Source of the DNA: Sphaerolaimus hirsutus
Taxonomy: Eukaryota > Nematoda > Chromadorea > Monhysterida > Sphaerolaimidae
DNA length: 64,000 nucleotides
Assembly (NCBI GenBank): GCA_964036195.1
Contig: CAXIWS010000464.1
Coordinates: 248,001-312,000, forward strand
Reading direction: 5' to 3'
Both the position numbers and the translations under genes were made by a program. A model generated the notes under the pieces. It made no database searches. It worked only from the letters and a program-made list of their open reading frames with translations, and was not told the DNA's origin. This document shows, in pieces, positions 23,004 to 37,080 of this stretch. Within the stretch, counting starts at the first letter, position 1; each line of letters begins with the position of its first letter.

Positions 23004-24280
23004 TGTGATGAAGCTACCGAAGTCAGCGTCTTCCACCACGGAATCCGGCTGCTTCAAGACCGTAGTGAGAAACGGCCTTTAGAGTGGTTGATTTCCCGTT
23101 GTGGCCGAACGTCCACTTGTCGACAGCCAAGTTGAATTTATTTCGTGGTTGCGTGTTGAAAGGGGTTCGAAATTGTTTCAGGTACTTTATTTGATCAGAT
23201 ACAGCCAAATATAAAAGCGCAAAGCCTAGCGAGCTTCCTAGTCGAAGTTTCTATCGCTAGCTTATTTTCGTTCAGAAGCTTGGGGTCCGCAGACTGAAGT
23301 AAAAACTTCCAAAGTAACTAAGACACGGAAATCATGTATAGAAAAACAGCTACAGTAATTTCCTAATACAAATACACAAATAAGTCACGAATGTAACAAA
23401 TAAACACATCTAGCCGAAACAGTTGCCTTATACTGCGCGTGCATACATTCAAACAATTATGGTAAAGAAATACCAAGTACAAATTGGGCTAATAGAAAAA
23501 CTATTAATCTTGAGAGGCGCGAAGTCGGCAAACTCGGCCGATTTACTAATTTGCTTCAATTTGTCAGAAAACATTGACGCACATTGGAACTAATATGATA
23601 GGGTTTGGAAATTGTAAATAGTGGTATAAATGTTCCTAATGACGTAAATAGAACATGGTATATTCAACACAACAATAATAATCACTTCTTGAAAACGTAT
23701 ATTTCATAATTAACAAATTGGGACTTATTTGGAGTAAATGGGTATTGTAATTGAGCAGGGTTTATAATTAATATCAAAGTAAATATGATATAACTTATAA
23801 GCAGGGTTATAACAATTATGCCTACGCGAAGGGCTTCGTAAATATGTACAATAAATGCTAGTTGCACACAGGGCACTATTTCTCTATTAGGACGCTGGCC
23901 TAGATAATTACGCAGCACATAAATATTCACAAGATTTGACTTTGTCAACTTACAAGTAAACCATGTAAATGTATATATAATAATGATCAGAAAATTACGG
24001 CGAGTTGAATGAGCCTAATATTATATTAATACACCTAATAATAACATATTTGACCTTTTAACCTAAACATTCCACATAAATCTATCAATAACTTATAAAA
24101 CACTTTCCTAATCGAATATTCTCCATGGATACGTAGTAAGTGTAGGAAATACAATTTTGTGTGGTAGATAAATATAGTGCATGAAATGTAAATTGGTGCA
24201 AATAGGTAAATAGATAAAAATGAGCCTAATTATCAAGTCTCTGTATTTCTTTATCCATCCATTTTGCCACGGTCAGCACA
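23004..24280 (-). mobile_element. 5' LTR of element 1 (1277-bp subtype)
   Basis: The minus-strand LTR that drives element 1. It is near-identical to 11753-13029, ends at the primer-binding site, and is bounded on its outer side by the ATTCT duplication at 24281-24285. Confidence 0.95.
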
Positions 24281-24285
24281 ATTCT
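24281..24285. repeat. target-site duplication (right) of element 1
   Basis: ATTCT, matching 11748-11752; the satellite resumes with GGCTGATTGAATCAC. Confidence 0.95.
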
Positions 24286-27200
24286 GGCTGATTGAATCAC
24301 GGTTCACGCCTTAATCATTCTTGGGAAAAGTGGTAGACACGCACCGTTGCGTAGCTGAGATTGTGCTCGATCAAAATCTACAGACGCATTGGTGTGTTTG
24401 CCATAGCCACTTTATACCTAAGAAACAAAAACGTGAATAAATGTCAATTCTGGCTGATTGAATCACGATTAATGCCTTAACCATTCTTGGGAATGGTGGT
24501 AGACATGCACCGTTGCGTAGCTGAGATTGTGCTCGATCAAAATCTACAGACGCATTGGTGTGTTTGCCATAGCCACTTTATACCTAAGAAACAAAAACGT
24601 GAATAAATGTCAATTCTGGCTGATTGAATCACGGTTCACGCCTTAATCATTCTTGGGAAAGGTGGTAGACACGCACCGTTGTGTAGCTGAGATTGTGATC
24701 TATCAAAATCTACAAACATTTTGGTGTGTTTGCCATAGCCACTTTATACCTAAGAAACAAAAACGTGAATAAATGTCAATTCTGGCTGATTGAATCACGA
24801 TTAATGCCTTAACCATTCTTGGGAAAGGTGGTAGACATGCACCGTTGCGTAGCTGAGATTGTGCTCTATAAAAATCTACAAACGTTTTGGTGTGTTTGCC
24901 ATAGCCACTTTATACCTAAGAAACAAAAACGTGAATAAATGTCAATTCTGGCTGATTGAATCACGGTTCACGCGTTAATCATTCTTGGGAAAGGTGGTAG
25001 ACACGCACCGTTGTGTAGCTGAGATTGTGATCTATAAAAATCTACAAACGTTTTGGTGTGTTTGCTATAGCCACTTTATACCTAAGAAACAAAAACGTGA
25101 ATAAATGTCAATTCTGGCTGATTGAATCACGGTTCACGCCTTAATCATTCTTGGGAAAAGTGGTAGACACGCACCGTTGCGTAGCTGAGATTGTGCTCGA
25201 TCAAAATCTACAGACGCATTGGTGTGTTTGCCATAGCCACTTTATACCTAAGAAACAAAAACGTGAATAAATGTCAATTCTGGCTGATTGAATCACGATT
25301 AATGCCTTAACCATTCTTGGGAAAGGTGGTAGACATGCACCGTTGCGTAGCTGAGATTGTGCTCTATAAAAATCTACAAACGTTTTGGTGTGTTTGCCAT
25401 AGCCACTTTATACCTAAGAAACAAAAACGTGAATAAATGTCAATTCTGGCTGATTGAATCACGGTTCACGCGTTAATCATTCTTGGGAAAGGTGGTAGAC
25501 ACGCACCGTTGTGTAGCTGAGATTGTGATCTATCAAAATCTACAAACATTTTGGTGTGTTTGCCATAGCCACTTTATACCTAAGAAACAAAAACATGAAT
25601 AAATGTCAATTCTGGCTGATTGAATCACGATTAATGCCTTAACCATTCTTGGGAAAGGTGGTAGACATGCACCGTTGCATAGCTGAGATTGTACTCTATA
25701 AAAATCTACAAACGTTTTGGTGTGTTTGCTATAGCCACTTTATACCTAAGAAACAAAAACGTGAATAAATGTCAATTCTGGCTGATTGAATCACGGTTCA
25801 CGCCTTAATCATTCTTGGGAAAAGTGGTAGACACGCACCGTTGCGTAGCTGAGATTGTGCTCGATCAAAATCCACAGACGCATTGGTGTGTTTGCCATAG
25901 CCACTTTATACCTAAGAAACAAAAACGTGAATAAATGTCAATTCTGGCTGATTGAATCACGATTAATGCCTTAACCATTCTTGGGAATGGTGGTAGACAT
26001 GCACCGTTGCGTAGCTGAGATTGTGCTCGATCAAAATCTACAGACGCATTGGTGTGTTTGCCATAGCCACTTTATACCTAAGAAACAAAAACGTGAATAA
26101 ATGTCAATTCTGGCTGATTGAATCACGGTTCACACCTTAATCATTCTTGGGAAAGGTGGTAGACACGCACCGTTGTGTAGCTGAGATTGTGATCTATAAA
26201 AATCTACAAACGTTTTGGTGTGTTTGCTATAGCCACTTTATACCTAAGAAACAAAAACGTGAATAAATGTCAATTCTGGCTGATTGAATCACGGTTCACG
26301 CCTTAATCATTCTTGGGAAAAGTGGTAGACACGCACCGTTGCGTAGCTGAGATTGTGCTCGATCAAAATCTACAGACGCATTGGTGTGTTTGCCATAGCC
26401 ACTTTATACCTAAGAAACAAAAATGTGAATAAATGTCAATTCTGGCTGATTGAATCACGGTTCACGCCTTAATCATTCTTGGGAAAAGTGGTAGACACGC
26501 ACCGTTGCGTAGCTGAGATTGTGCTCGATCAAAATCTACAGACGCATTGGTGTGTTTGCCATAGCCACTTTATACCTAAGAAACAAAAACGTGAATAAAT
26601 GTCAATTCTGGCTGATTGAATCACGATTAATGCCTTAACCATTCTTGGGAAAGGTGGTAGACACGCACCGTTGTGTAGCTGAGATTGTGATCTATAAAAA
26701 TCTACAAACGTTTTGGTGTGTTTGCTATAGCCACTTTATACCTAAGAAACAAAAACGTGAATAAATGTCAATTCTGGCTGATTGAATCACGGTTCACGCC
26801 TTAATCATTCTTGGGAATGGTGGTAGACATGCACCGTTGCGTAGCTGAGCTTGTGCTCGATCAAAATCTACAGACACATTGGTGTGTTTGCCATAGCCAC
26901 TTTATACCTAAGAAACAAAAACGTGAATAAATGTCAATTCTGGCTGATTGAATCACGGTTCACGCCTTAATCATTCTTGGGAAAGGTGGTAGACACGCAC
27001 CGTTGTGTAGCTGAGATTGTGATCTATAAAAATCTACAAACGTTTTGGTGTGTTTGCTATAGCCACTTTATACCTAAGAAACAAAAACGTGAATAAATGT
27101 CAATTCTGGCTGATTGAATCATGGTTCACGCCTTAATCATTCTTGGGAAAAGTGGTAGACACGCACCGTTGCGTAGCTGAGATTGTGCTCGATCAAAATC

Positions 27201-28117
27201 TACAGACGCATTGGTGTGTTTGCCATAGCCACTTTATACCTAAGAAACAAAAACGTGAATAAATGTCAATTCTGGCTGATTGAATCACGATTAATGCCTT
27301 AACCATTCTTGGGAATGGTGGTAGACATGCACCGTTGCGTAGCTGAGATTGTGCTCGATCAAAATCTACAGACGCATTGGTGTGTTTGCCATAGCCACTT
27401 TATACCTAAGAAACAAAAACGTGAATAAATGTCAATTCTGGCTGATTGAATCACGGTTCACGCCTTAATCATTCTTGGGAAAGGTGGTAGACACGCACCG
27501 TTGTGTAGCTGAGATTGTGATCTATCAAAATCTACAAACATTTTGGTGTGTTTGCCATAGCCACTTTATACCTAAGAAACAAAAACGTGAATAAATGTCA
27601 ATTCTGGCTGATTGAATCACGATTAATGCCTTAACCATTCTTGGGAAAGGTGGTAGACATGCACCGTTGCGTAGCTGAGATTGTGCTCTATAAAAATCTA
27701 CAAACGTTTTGGTGTGTTTGCCATAGCCACTTTATACCTAAGAAACAAAAACGTGAATAAATGTCAATTCTGGCTGATTGAATCACGGTTCACGCGTTAA
27801 TCATTCTTGGGAAAGGTGGTAGACACGCACCGTTGTGTAGCTGAGATTGTGATCTATCAAAATCTACAAACATTTTGGTGTGTTTGCCATAGCCACTTTA
27901 TACCTAAGAAACAAAAACGTGAATAAATGTCAATTCTGGCTGATTGAATCACGATTAATGCCTTAACCATTCTTGGGAAAGGTGGTAGACATGCACCGTT
28001 GCGTAGCTGAGATTGTGCTCTATAAAAATCTACAAACGTTTTGGTGTGTTTGCCATAGCCACTTTATACCTAAGAAACAAAAACGTGAATAAATGTCAAT
28101 TCTGGCTGATTGAATCA

Positions 28118-30607
28118 CGGTTCACGCGTTAATCATTCTTGGGAAAGGTGGTAGACACGCACCGTTGTGTAGCTGAGATTGTGATCTATCAAAATCTACA
28201 AACATTTTGGTGTGTTTGCCATAGCCACTTTATACCTAAGAAACAAAAACATGAATAAATGTCAATTCTGGCTGATTGAATCACGATTAATGCCTTAACC
28301 ATTCTTGGGAAAGGTGGGAGACATGCACCGTTGCATAGCTGAGATTGTACTCTATAAAAATCTACAAACGTTTTGGTGTGTTTGCTATAGCCACTTTATA
28401 CCTAAGAAACAAAAACGTGAATAAATGTCAATTCTGGCTGATTGAATCACGGTTCACGCCTTAATCATTCTTGGGAAAAGTGGTAGACACGCACCGTTGC
28501 GTAGCTGAGATTGTGCTCGATCAAAATCTACAGACGCATTGGTGTGTTTGCCATAGCCACTTTATACCTAAGAAACAAAAACATGAATAAATGTCAATTC
28601 TGGCTGATTGAATCACGATTAATGCCTTAACCATTCTTGGGAATGGTGGTAGACATGCACCGTTGCGTAGCTGAGATTGTGCTCGATCAAAATCTACAGA
28701 CGCATTGGTGTGTTTGCCATAGCCACTTTATACCTAAGAAACAAAAACGTGAATAAATGTCAATTCTGGCTGATTGAATCACGGTTCACGCGTTAATCAT
28801 TCTTGGGAAAGGTGGTAGACACACACCGTTGTGTAGCTGAGATTGTGATCTATCAAAATCTACAAACATTTTGGTGTGTTTGCCATAGCCACTTTATACC
28901 TAAGAAACAAAAACATGAATAAATGTCAATTCTGGCTGATTGAATCACAATTAATGCCTTAACCATTCTTGGGAAAGGTGGTAGACATGCACCGTTGCAT
29001 AGCTGAGATTGTACTCTATAAAAATCTACAAACGTTTTGGTGTGTTTGCTATAGCCACTTTATACCTAAGAAACAAAAACGTGAATAAATGTCAATTCTG
29101 GCTGATTGAATCACGGTTCACGCCTTAATCATTCTTGGGAAAAGTGGTAGACACGCACCGTTGCGTAGCTGAGATTGTGCTCGATCAAAATCTACAGACG
29201 CATTGGTGTGTTTGCCATAGCCACTTTATACCTAAGAAACAAAAACGTGAATAAATGTCAATTCTGGCTGATTGAATCACGATTAATGCCTTAACCATTC
29301 TTGGGAATGGTGGTAGACATGCACCGTTGCGTAGCTGAGATTGTGCTCGATCAAAATCTACAGACGCATTGGTGTGTTTGCCATAGCCACTTTATACCTA
29401 AGAAACAAAAACGTGAATAAATGTCAATTCTGGCTGATTGAATCACGGTTCACGCGTTAATCATTCTTGGGAAAGGTGGTAGACACGCACCGTTGTGTAG
29501 CTGAGATTGTGATCTATCAAAATCTACAAACATTTTGGTGTGTTTGCCATAGCCACTTTATACCTAAGAAACAAAAACATGAATAAATGTCAATTCTGGC
29601 TGATTGAATCACGATTAATGCCTTAACCATTCTTGGGAAAGGTGGTAGACATGCACCGTTGCATAGCTGAGATTGTACTCTATAAAAATCTACAAACGTT
29701 TTGGTGTGTTTGCTATAGCCACTTTATACCTAAGAAACAAAAACGTGAATAAATGTCAATTCTGGCTGATTGAATCACGGTTCACGCCTTAATCATTCTT
29801 GGGAAAAGTGGTAGACACGCACCGTTGCGTAGCTGAGATTGTGCTCGATCAAAATCTACAGACGCATTGGTGTGTTTGCCATAGCCACTTTATACCTAAG
29901 AAACAAAAACGTGAATAAATGTCAATTCTGGCTGATTGAATCACGATTAATGCCTTAACCATTCTTGGGAATGGTGGTAGACATGCACCGTTGCGTAGCT
30001 GAGATTGTGCTCGATCAAAATCTACAGACGCATTGGTGTGTTTGCCATAGCCACTTTATACCTAAGAAACAAAAACGTGAATAAATGTCAATTCTGGCTG
30101 ATTGAATCACGGTTCACGCGTTAATCATTCTTGGGAAAGGTGGTAGACACGCACCGTTGTGTAGCTGAGATTGTGATCTATCAAAATCTACAAACATTTT
30201 GGTGTGTTTGCCATAGCCACTTTATACCTAAGAAACAAAAACATGAATAAATGTCAATTCTGGCTGATTGAATCACGATTAATGCCTTAACCATTCTTGG
30301 GAAAGGTGGTAGACATGCACCGTTGCATAGCTGAGATTGTACTCTATAAAAATCTACAAACGTTTTGGTGTGTTTGCTATAGCCACTTTATACCTAAGAA
30401 ACAAAAACGTGAATAAATGTCAATTCTGGCTGATTGAATCACGGTTCACGCCTTAATCATCCTTGGGAAAAGTGGTAGACACGCACCGTTGCGTAGCTGA
30501 GATTGTGCTCGATCAAAATCTACAGACGCATTGGTGTGTTTGCCATAGCCACTTTATACCTAAGAAACAAAAACGTGAATAAATGTCAATTCTGGCTGAT
30601 TGAATCA
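28118..30607 (+). repeat. 664-bp higher-order repeat, central example
   Basis: CGGTTCACGCG heads recur at 28118, 28782, 29446 and 30110 (664-bp spacing), each followed by the same a-b-c-d subtypes. The fourth unit loses d and passes into a chimeric monomer. Single private changes distinguish the units (for example GACACACACC in the second, ATCCTTGGG in the fourth), so homogenisation is recent but not complete. Confidence 0.85.
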
Positions 30608-33600
30608 CGGTTCACGCCTTAATCATTCTTGGGAAAAGTGGTAGACACGCACCGTTGCGTAGCTGAGATTGTGCTCGATCAAAATCTGCAAACATTTTGG
30701 TGTGTTTGCCATAGCCACTTTATACCTAAGAAACAAAAACGTGAATAAATGTCAATTCTGGCTGATTGAATCACGATTAATGCCTTAACCATTCTTGGGA
30801 AAGGTGGTAGACATGCACCGTTGCGTAGCTGAGATTGTGCTCTATAAAAATCTACAAACGTTTTGGTGTGTTTGCCATAGCCACTTTATACCTAAGAAAC
30901 AAAAACGTGAATAAATGTCAATTCTGGCTGATTGAATCACGGTTCACGCGTTAATCATTCTTGGGAAAGGTGGTAGACACGCACCGTTGTGTAGCTGAGA
31001 TTGTGATCTATAAAAATCTACAAACGTTTTGGTGTGTTTGCTATAGCCACTTTATACCTAAGAAACAAAAACGTGAATAAATGTCAATTCTGGCTGATTG
31101 AATCACGGTTCACGCCTTAATCATTCTTGGGAAAAGTGGTAGACACGCACCGTTGCGTAGCTGAGATTGTGCTCGATCAAAATCTACAGACGCATTGGTG
31201 TGTTTGCCATAGCCACTTTATACCTAAGAAACAAAAACGTGAATAAATGTCAATTCTGGCTGATTGAATCACGATTAATGCCTTAACCATTCTTGGGAAT
31301 GGTGGTAGACATGCACCGTTGCGTAGCTGAGATTGTGCTCGATCAAAATCTACAGACGCATTGGTGTGTTTGCCATAGCCACTTTATACCTAAGAAACAA
31401 AAACGTGAATAAATGTCAATTCTGGCTGATTGAATCACGGTTCACGCCTTAATCATTCTTGGGAAAGGTGGTAGACACGCACCGTTGTGTAGCTGAGATT
31501 GTGATCTATCAAAATCTACAAACATTTTGGTGTGTTTGCCATAGCCACTTTATACCTAAGAAACAAAAACGTGAATAAATGTCAATTCTGGCTGATTGAA
31601 TCACGATTAATGCCTTAACCATTCTTGGGAAAGGTGGTAGACATGCACCGTTGCGTAGCTGAGATTGTGCTCTATAAAAATCTACAAACGTTTTGGTGTG
31701 TTTGCCATAGCCACTTTATACCTAAGAAACAAAAACGTGAATAAATGTCAATTCTGGCTGATTGAATCACGGTTCACGCGTTAATCATTCTTGGGAAAGG
31801 TGGTAGACACGCACCGTTGTGTAGCTGAGATTGTGATCTATAAAAATCTACAAACGTTTTGGTGTGTTTGCCATAGCCACTTTATACCTAAGAAACAAAA
31901 ACGTGAATAAATGTCAATTCTGGCTGATTGAATCACGGTTCACGCCTTAATCATTCTTGGGAAAAGTGGTAGACACGCACCGTTGCGTAGCTGAGATTGT
32001 GCTCGATCAAAATCTACAGACGCATTGGTGTGTTTGCCATAGCCACTTTATACCTAAGAAACAAAAACGTGAATAAATGTCAATTCTGGCTGATTGAATC
32101 ACGATTAATGGCTTAACCATTCTTGGGAAAGGTGGTAGACATGCACCGTTGCGTAGCTGAGATTGTGCTCTATAAAAATCTACAAACGTTTTGGTGTGTT
32201 TGCCATAGCCACTTTATACCTAAGAAACAAAAACGTGAATAAATGTCAATTCTGGCTGATTGAATCACGATTAATGGCTTAACCATTCTTGGGAAAGGTG
32301 GTAGACATGCACCGTTGCGTAGCTGAGATTGTGCTCTATAAAAATCTACAAACGTTTTGGTGTGTTTGCCATAGCCACTTTATACCTAAGAAACAAAAAC
32401 GTGAATAAATGTCAATTCTGGCTGATTGAATCACGATTAATGCCTTAACCATTCTTGGGAAAGGTGGTAGACATGCACCGTTGCATAGCTGAGATTGTAC
32501 TCTATAAAAATCTACAAACGTTTTGGTGTGTTTGCTATAGCCACTTTATACCTAAGAAACAAAAACGTGAATAAATGTCAATTCTGGCTGATTGAATCAC
32601 GGTTCACGCCTTAATCATTCTTGGGAAAAGTGGTAGACACGCACCGTTGCGTAGCTGAGATTGTGCTCGATCAAAATCCACAGACGCATTGGTGTGTTTG
32701 CCATAGCCACTTTATACCTAAGAAACAAAAACGTGAATAAATGTCAATTCTGGCTGATTGAATCACGATTAATGCCTTAACCATTCTTGGGAATGGTGGT
32801 AGACATGCACCGTTGCGTAGCTGAGATTGTGCTCGATCAAAATCTACAGACGCATTGGTGTGTTTGCCATAGCCACTTTATACCTAAGAAACAAAAACGT
32901 GAATAAATGTCAATTCTGGCTGATTGAATCACGGTTCACGCCTTAATCATTCTTGGGAAAGGTGGTAGACACGCACCGTTGTGTAGCTGAGATTGTGATC
33001 TATAAAAATCTACAAACGTTTTGGTGTGTTTGCTATAGCCACTTTATACCTAAGAAACAAAAACGTGAATAAATGTCAATTCTGGCTGATTGAATCACGG
33101 TTCACGCCTTAATCATTCTTGGGAAAAGTGGTAGACACGCACCGTTGCGTAGCTGAGATTGTGCTCGATCAAAATCTACAGACACATTGGTGTGTTTGCC
33201 ATAGCCACTTTATACCTAAGAAACAAAAACGTGAATAAATGTCAATTCTGGCTGATTGAATCACGGTTCACGCCTTAATCATTCTTGGGAAAAGTGGTAG
33301 ACACGCACCGTTGCGTAGCTGAGATTGTGTTCGATCAAAATCTACAGACGCATTGGTGTGTTTGCCATAGCCACTTTATACCTAAGAAACAAAAACGTGA
33401 ATAAATGTCAATTCTGGCTGATTGAATCACGGTTCACGCCTTAATCATTCTTGGGAAAAGTGGTAGACACGCACCGTTGCGTAGCTGAGATTGTGCTCGA
33501 TCAAAATCTACAGACACATTGGTGTGTTTGCCATAGCCACTTTATACCTAAGAAACAAAAACGTGAATAAATGTCAATTCTGGCTGATTGAATCACGGTT

Positions 33601-35604
33601 CACGCCTTAATCATTCTTGGGAATGGTGGTAGACATGCACCGTTGCGTAGCTGAGATTGTGCTCGATCAAAATCTACAGACGCATTGGTGTGTTTGCCAT
33701 AGCCACTTTATACCTAAGAAACAAAAACGTGAATAAATGTCAATTCTGGCTGATTGAATCACGGTTCACGCCTTAATCATTCTTGGGAAAGGTGGTAGAC
33801 ACGCACCGTTGTGTAGCTGAGATTGTGATCTATAAAAATCTACAAACGTTTTGGTGTGTTTGCTATAGCCACTTTATACCTAAGAAACAAAAACGTGAAT
33901 AAATGTCAATTCTGGCTGATTGAATCACGGTTCACGCCTTAATCATTCTTGGGAAAAGTGGTAGACACGCACCGTTGCGTAGCTGAGATTGTGCTCGATC
34001 AAAATCTACAGACGCATTGGTGTGTTTGCCATAGCCACTTTATACCTAAGAAACAAAAACGTGAATAAATGTCAATTCTGGCTGATTGAATCACGATTAA
34101 TGCCTTAACCATTCTTGGGAATGGTGGTAGACATGCACCGTTGCATAGCTGAGATTGTGCTCAATCAAAATCTACAGACGCATTGGTGTGTTTGCCATAG
34201 CCACTTTATACCTAAGAAACAAAAACGTGAATAAATGTCAATTCTGGCTGATTGAATCACGGTTCACGCCTTAATCATTCTTGGGAAAGGTGGTAGACAC
34301 GCACCGTTGTGTAGCTGAGATTGTGATCTATCAAAATCTACAAACATTTTGGTGTGTTTGCCATAGCCACTTTATACCTAAGAAACAAAAACGTGAATAA
34401 ATGTCAATTCTGGCTGATTGAATCACGATTAATGCCTTAACCATTCTTGGGAAAGGTGGTAGACATGCACCGTTGCGTAGCTGAGATTGTGCTCTATAAA
34501 AATCTACAAACGTTTTGGTGTGTTTGCCATAGCCACTTTATACCTAAGAAACAAAAACGTGAATAAATGTCAATTCTGGCTGATTGAATCACGGTTCACG
34601 CGTTAATCATTCTTGGGAAAGGTGGTAGACACGCACCGTTGTGTAGCTGAGATTGTGATCTATCAAAATCTACAAACATTTTGGTGTGTTTGCCATAGCC
34701 ACTTTATACCTAAGAAACAAAAACATGAATAAATGTCAATTCTGGCTGATTGAATCACGATTAATGCCTTAACCATTCTTGGGAAAGGTGGTAGACATGC
34801 ACCGTTGCATAGCTGAGATTGTACTCTATAAAAATCTACAAACGTTTTGGTGTGTTTGCTATAGCCACTTTATACCTAAGAAACAAAAACGTGAATAAAT
34901 GTCAATTCTGGCTGATTGAATCACGGTTCACGCCTTAATCATTCTTGGGAAAAGTGGTAGACACGCACCGTTGCGTAGCTGAGATTGTGCTCGATCAAAA
35001 TCTACAGACGCATTGGTGTGTTTGCCATAGCCACTTTATACCTAAGAAACAAAAACGTGAATAAATGTCAATTCTGGCTGATTGAATCACGGTTCACGCG
35101 TTAATCATTCTTGGGAAAGGTGGTAGACACGCACCGTTGTGTAGCTGAGATTGTGATCTATCAAAATCTACAAACATTTTGGTGTGTTTGCCATAGCCAC
35201 TTTATACCTAAGAAACAAAAACATGAATAAATGTCAATTCTGGCTGATTGAATCACGATTAATGCCTTAACCATTCTTGGGAAAGGTGGTAGACATGCAC
35301 CGTTGCATAGCTGAGATTGTACTCTATAAAAATCTACAAACGTTTTGGTGTGTTTGCTATAGCCACTTTATACCTAAGAAACAAAAACGTGAATAAATGT
35401 CAATTCTGGCTGATTGAATCACGGTTCACGTGTTAATCATTCTTGGGAAAGGTGGTAGACACGCACCGTTGTGTAGCTGAGATTGTGATCTATCAAAATC
35501 TACAAACATTTTGGTGTGTTTGCCATAGCCACTTTATACCTAAGAAACAAAAACGTGAATAAATGTCAATTCTGGCTGATTGAATCACGGTTCACGCCTT
35601 AATC

Positions 35605-37080
35605 ATTCTTGGGAAAGGTGGTAGACACGCACCGTTGTGTAGCTGAGATTGTGATCTATCAAAATCTACAAACATTTTGGTGTGTTTGCCATAGCCACTT
35701 TATACCTAAGAAACAAAAACGTGAATAAATGTCAATTCTGGCTGATTGAATCACGATTAATGCCTTAACCATTCTTGGGAAAGGTGGTAGACATGCACCG
35801 TTGCGTAGCTGAGATTGTGCTCTATAAAAATCTACAAACGTTTTGGTGTGTTTGCCATAGCCACTTTATACCTAAGAAACAAAAACGTGAATAAATGTCA
35901 ATTCTGGCTGATTGAATCACGGTTCACGCGTTAATCATTCTTGGGAAAGGTGGTAAACACGCACCATTGTGTAGCTGAGATTGTACTCTATAAAAATCTA
36001 CAAACGTTTTGGTGTGTTTGCTATAGCCACTTTATACCTAAGAAACAAAAACGTGAATAAATGTCAATTCTGGCTGATTGAATCACGGTTCACGCCTTAA
36101 TCATTCTTGGGAAAAGTGGTAGACACGCACCGTTGCGTAGCTGAGATTGTGCTCGATCAAAATCTACAAACATTTTGGTGTGTTTGCCATAGCCACTTTA
36201 TACCTAAGAAACAAAAACGTGAATAAATGTCAATTCTGGCTGATTGAATCACGATTAATGGCTTAACCATTCTTGGGAAAGGTGGTAGACATGCACCGTT
36301 GCGTAGCTGAGATTGTGCTCTATAAAAATCTACAAACGTTTTGGTGTGTTTGCCATAGCCACTTTATACCTAAGAAACAAAAACGTGAATAAATGTCAAT
36401 TCTGGCTGATTGAATCACGGTTCACGCCTTAATCATTCTTGGGAAAGGTGGTAGACACGCACCGTTGTGTAGCTGAGATTGTGATCTATCAAAATCTACA
36501 AACATTTTGGTGTGTTTGCCATAGCCACTTTATACCTAAGAAACAAAAACGTGAATAAATGTCAATTCTGGCTGATTGAATCACGATTAATGCCTTAACC
36601 ATTCTTGGGAAAGGTGGTAGACATGCACCGTTGCGTAGCTGAGATTGTGCTGTATAAAAATCTACAAACGTTTTGGTGTGTTTGCCATAGCCACTTTATA
36701 CCTAAGAAACAAAAACGTGAATAAATGTCAATTCTGGCTGATTGAATCACAGTTCACGCGTTAATCATTCTTGGGAAAGGTGGTAGACACGCACCGTTGT
36801 GTAGCTGAGATTGTGATCTATAAAAATCTACAAACGTTTTGGTGTGTTTGCTATAGCCACTTTATACCTAAGAAACAAAAACGTGAATAAATGTCAATTC
36901 TGGCTGATTGAATCACGGTTCACGCCTTAATCATTCTTGGGAAAAGTGGTAGACACACACCGTTGCGTAGCTGAGATTGTGCTCGATCAAAATCTACAGA
37001 CGCATTGGTGTGTTTGCCATAGCCACTTTATACCTAAGAAACAAAAACGTGAATAAATGTCAATTCTGGCTGATTGAATC
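35605..37080 (+). repeat. segment duplicated 5312 bp downstream (32 monomers)
   Basis: Four private variants recur at exactly +5312 bp (32 x 166): GGTAAACACGCACCATT (about 35952 and 41264), GCTGTATAAAA (36649 and 41961), CACAGTTCACGCG (36749 and 42061) and AGACACACACCGTTGCG (36951 and 42263). Similarity in subtype order starts near 35,605/40,917 and ends near 37,083/42,395. This indicates a block copy of about 1.5 kb rather than convergent mutation. Confidence 0.8.

Larger units (their letters stand above)
11753..24280 (-). mobile_element. full-length BEL/Pao-type LTR retrotransposon with env, element 1
   Basis: 12,528-bp element on the minus strand. Two 1277-bp LTRs (23004-24280 is 5', 11753-13029 is 3') begin TGTGCTGACC and end TTCATCACA; ATTCT is duplicated at 11748-11752 and 24281-24285. 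Interior order is primer-binding site, leader of about 1.23 kb, one gag-pol-env frame (21774 down to 13072) and a 42-bp spacer. By eye the two LTRs differ at two positions (11789/23040 and 12954/24205), so the insertion is recent. The frame is intact in length but carries two in-frame stops: TGA at 19789-19791 (codon 662, CGA in element 2) and TAA at 15493-15495 (codon 2094, GAA in element 2). It could move only with help from an intact copy or by stop readthrough. Confidence 0.95.
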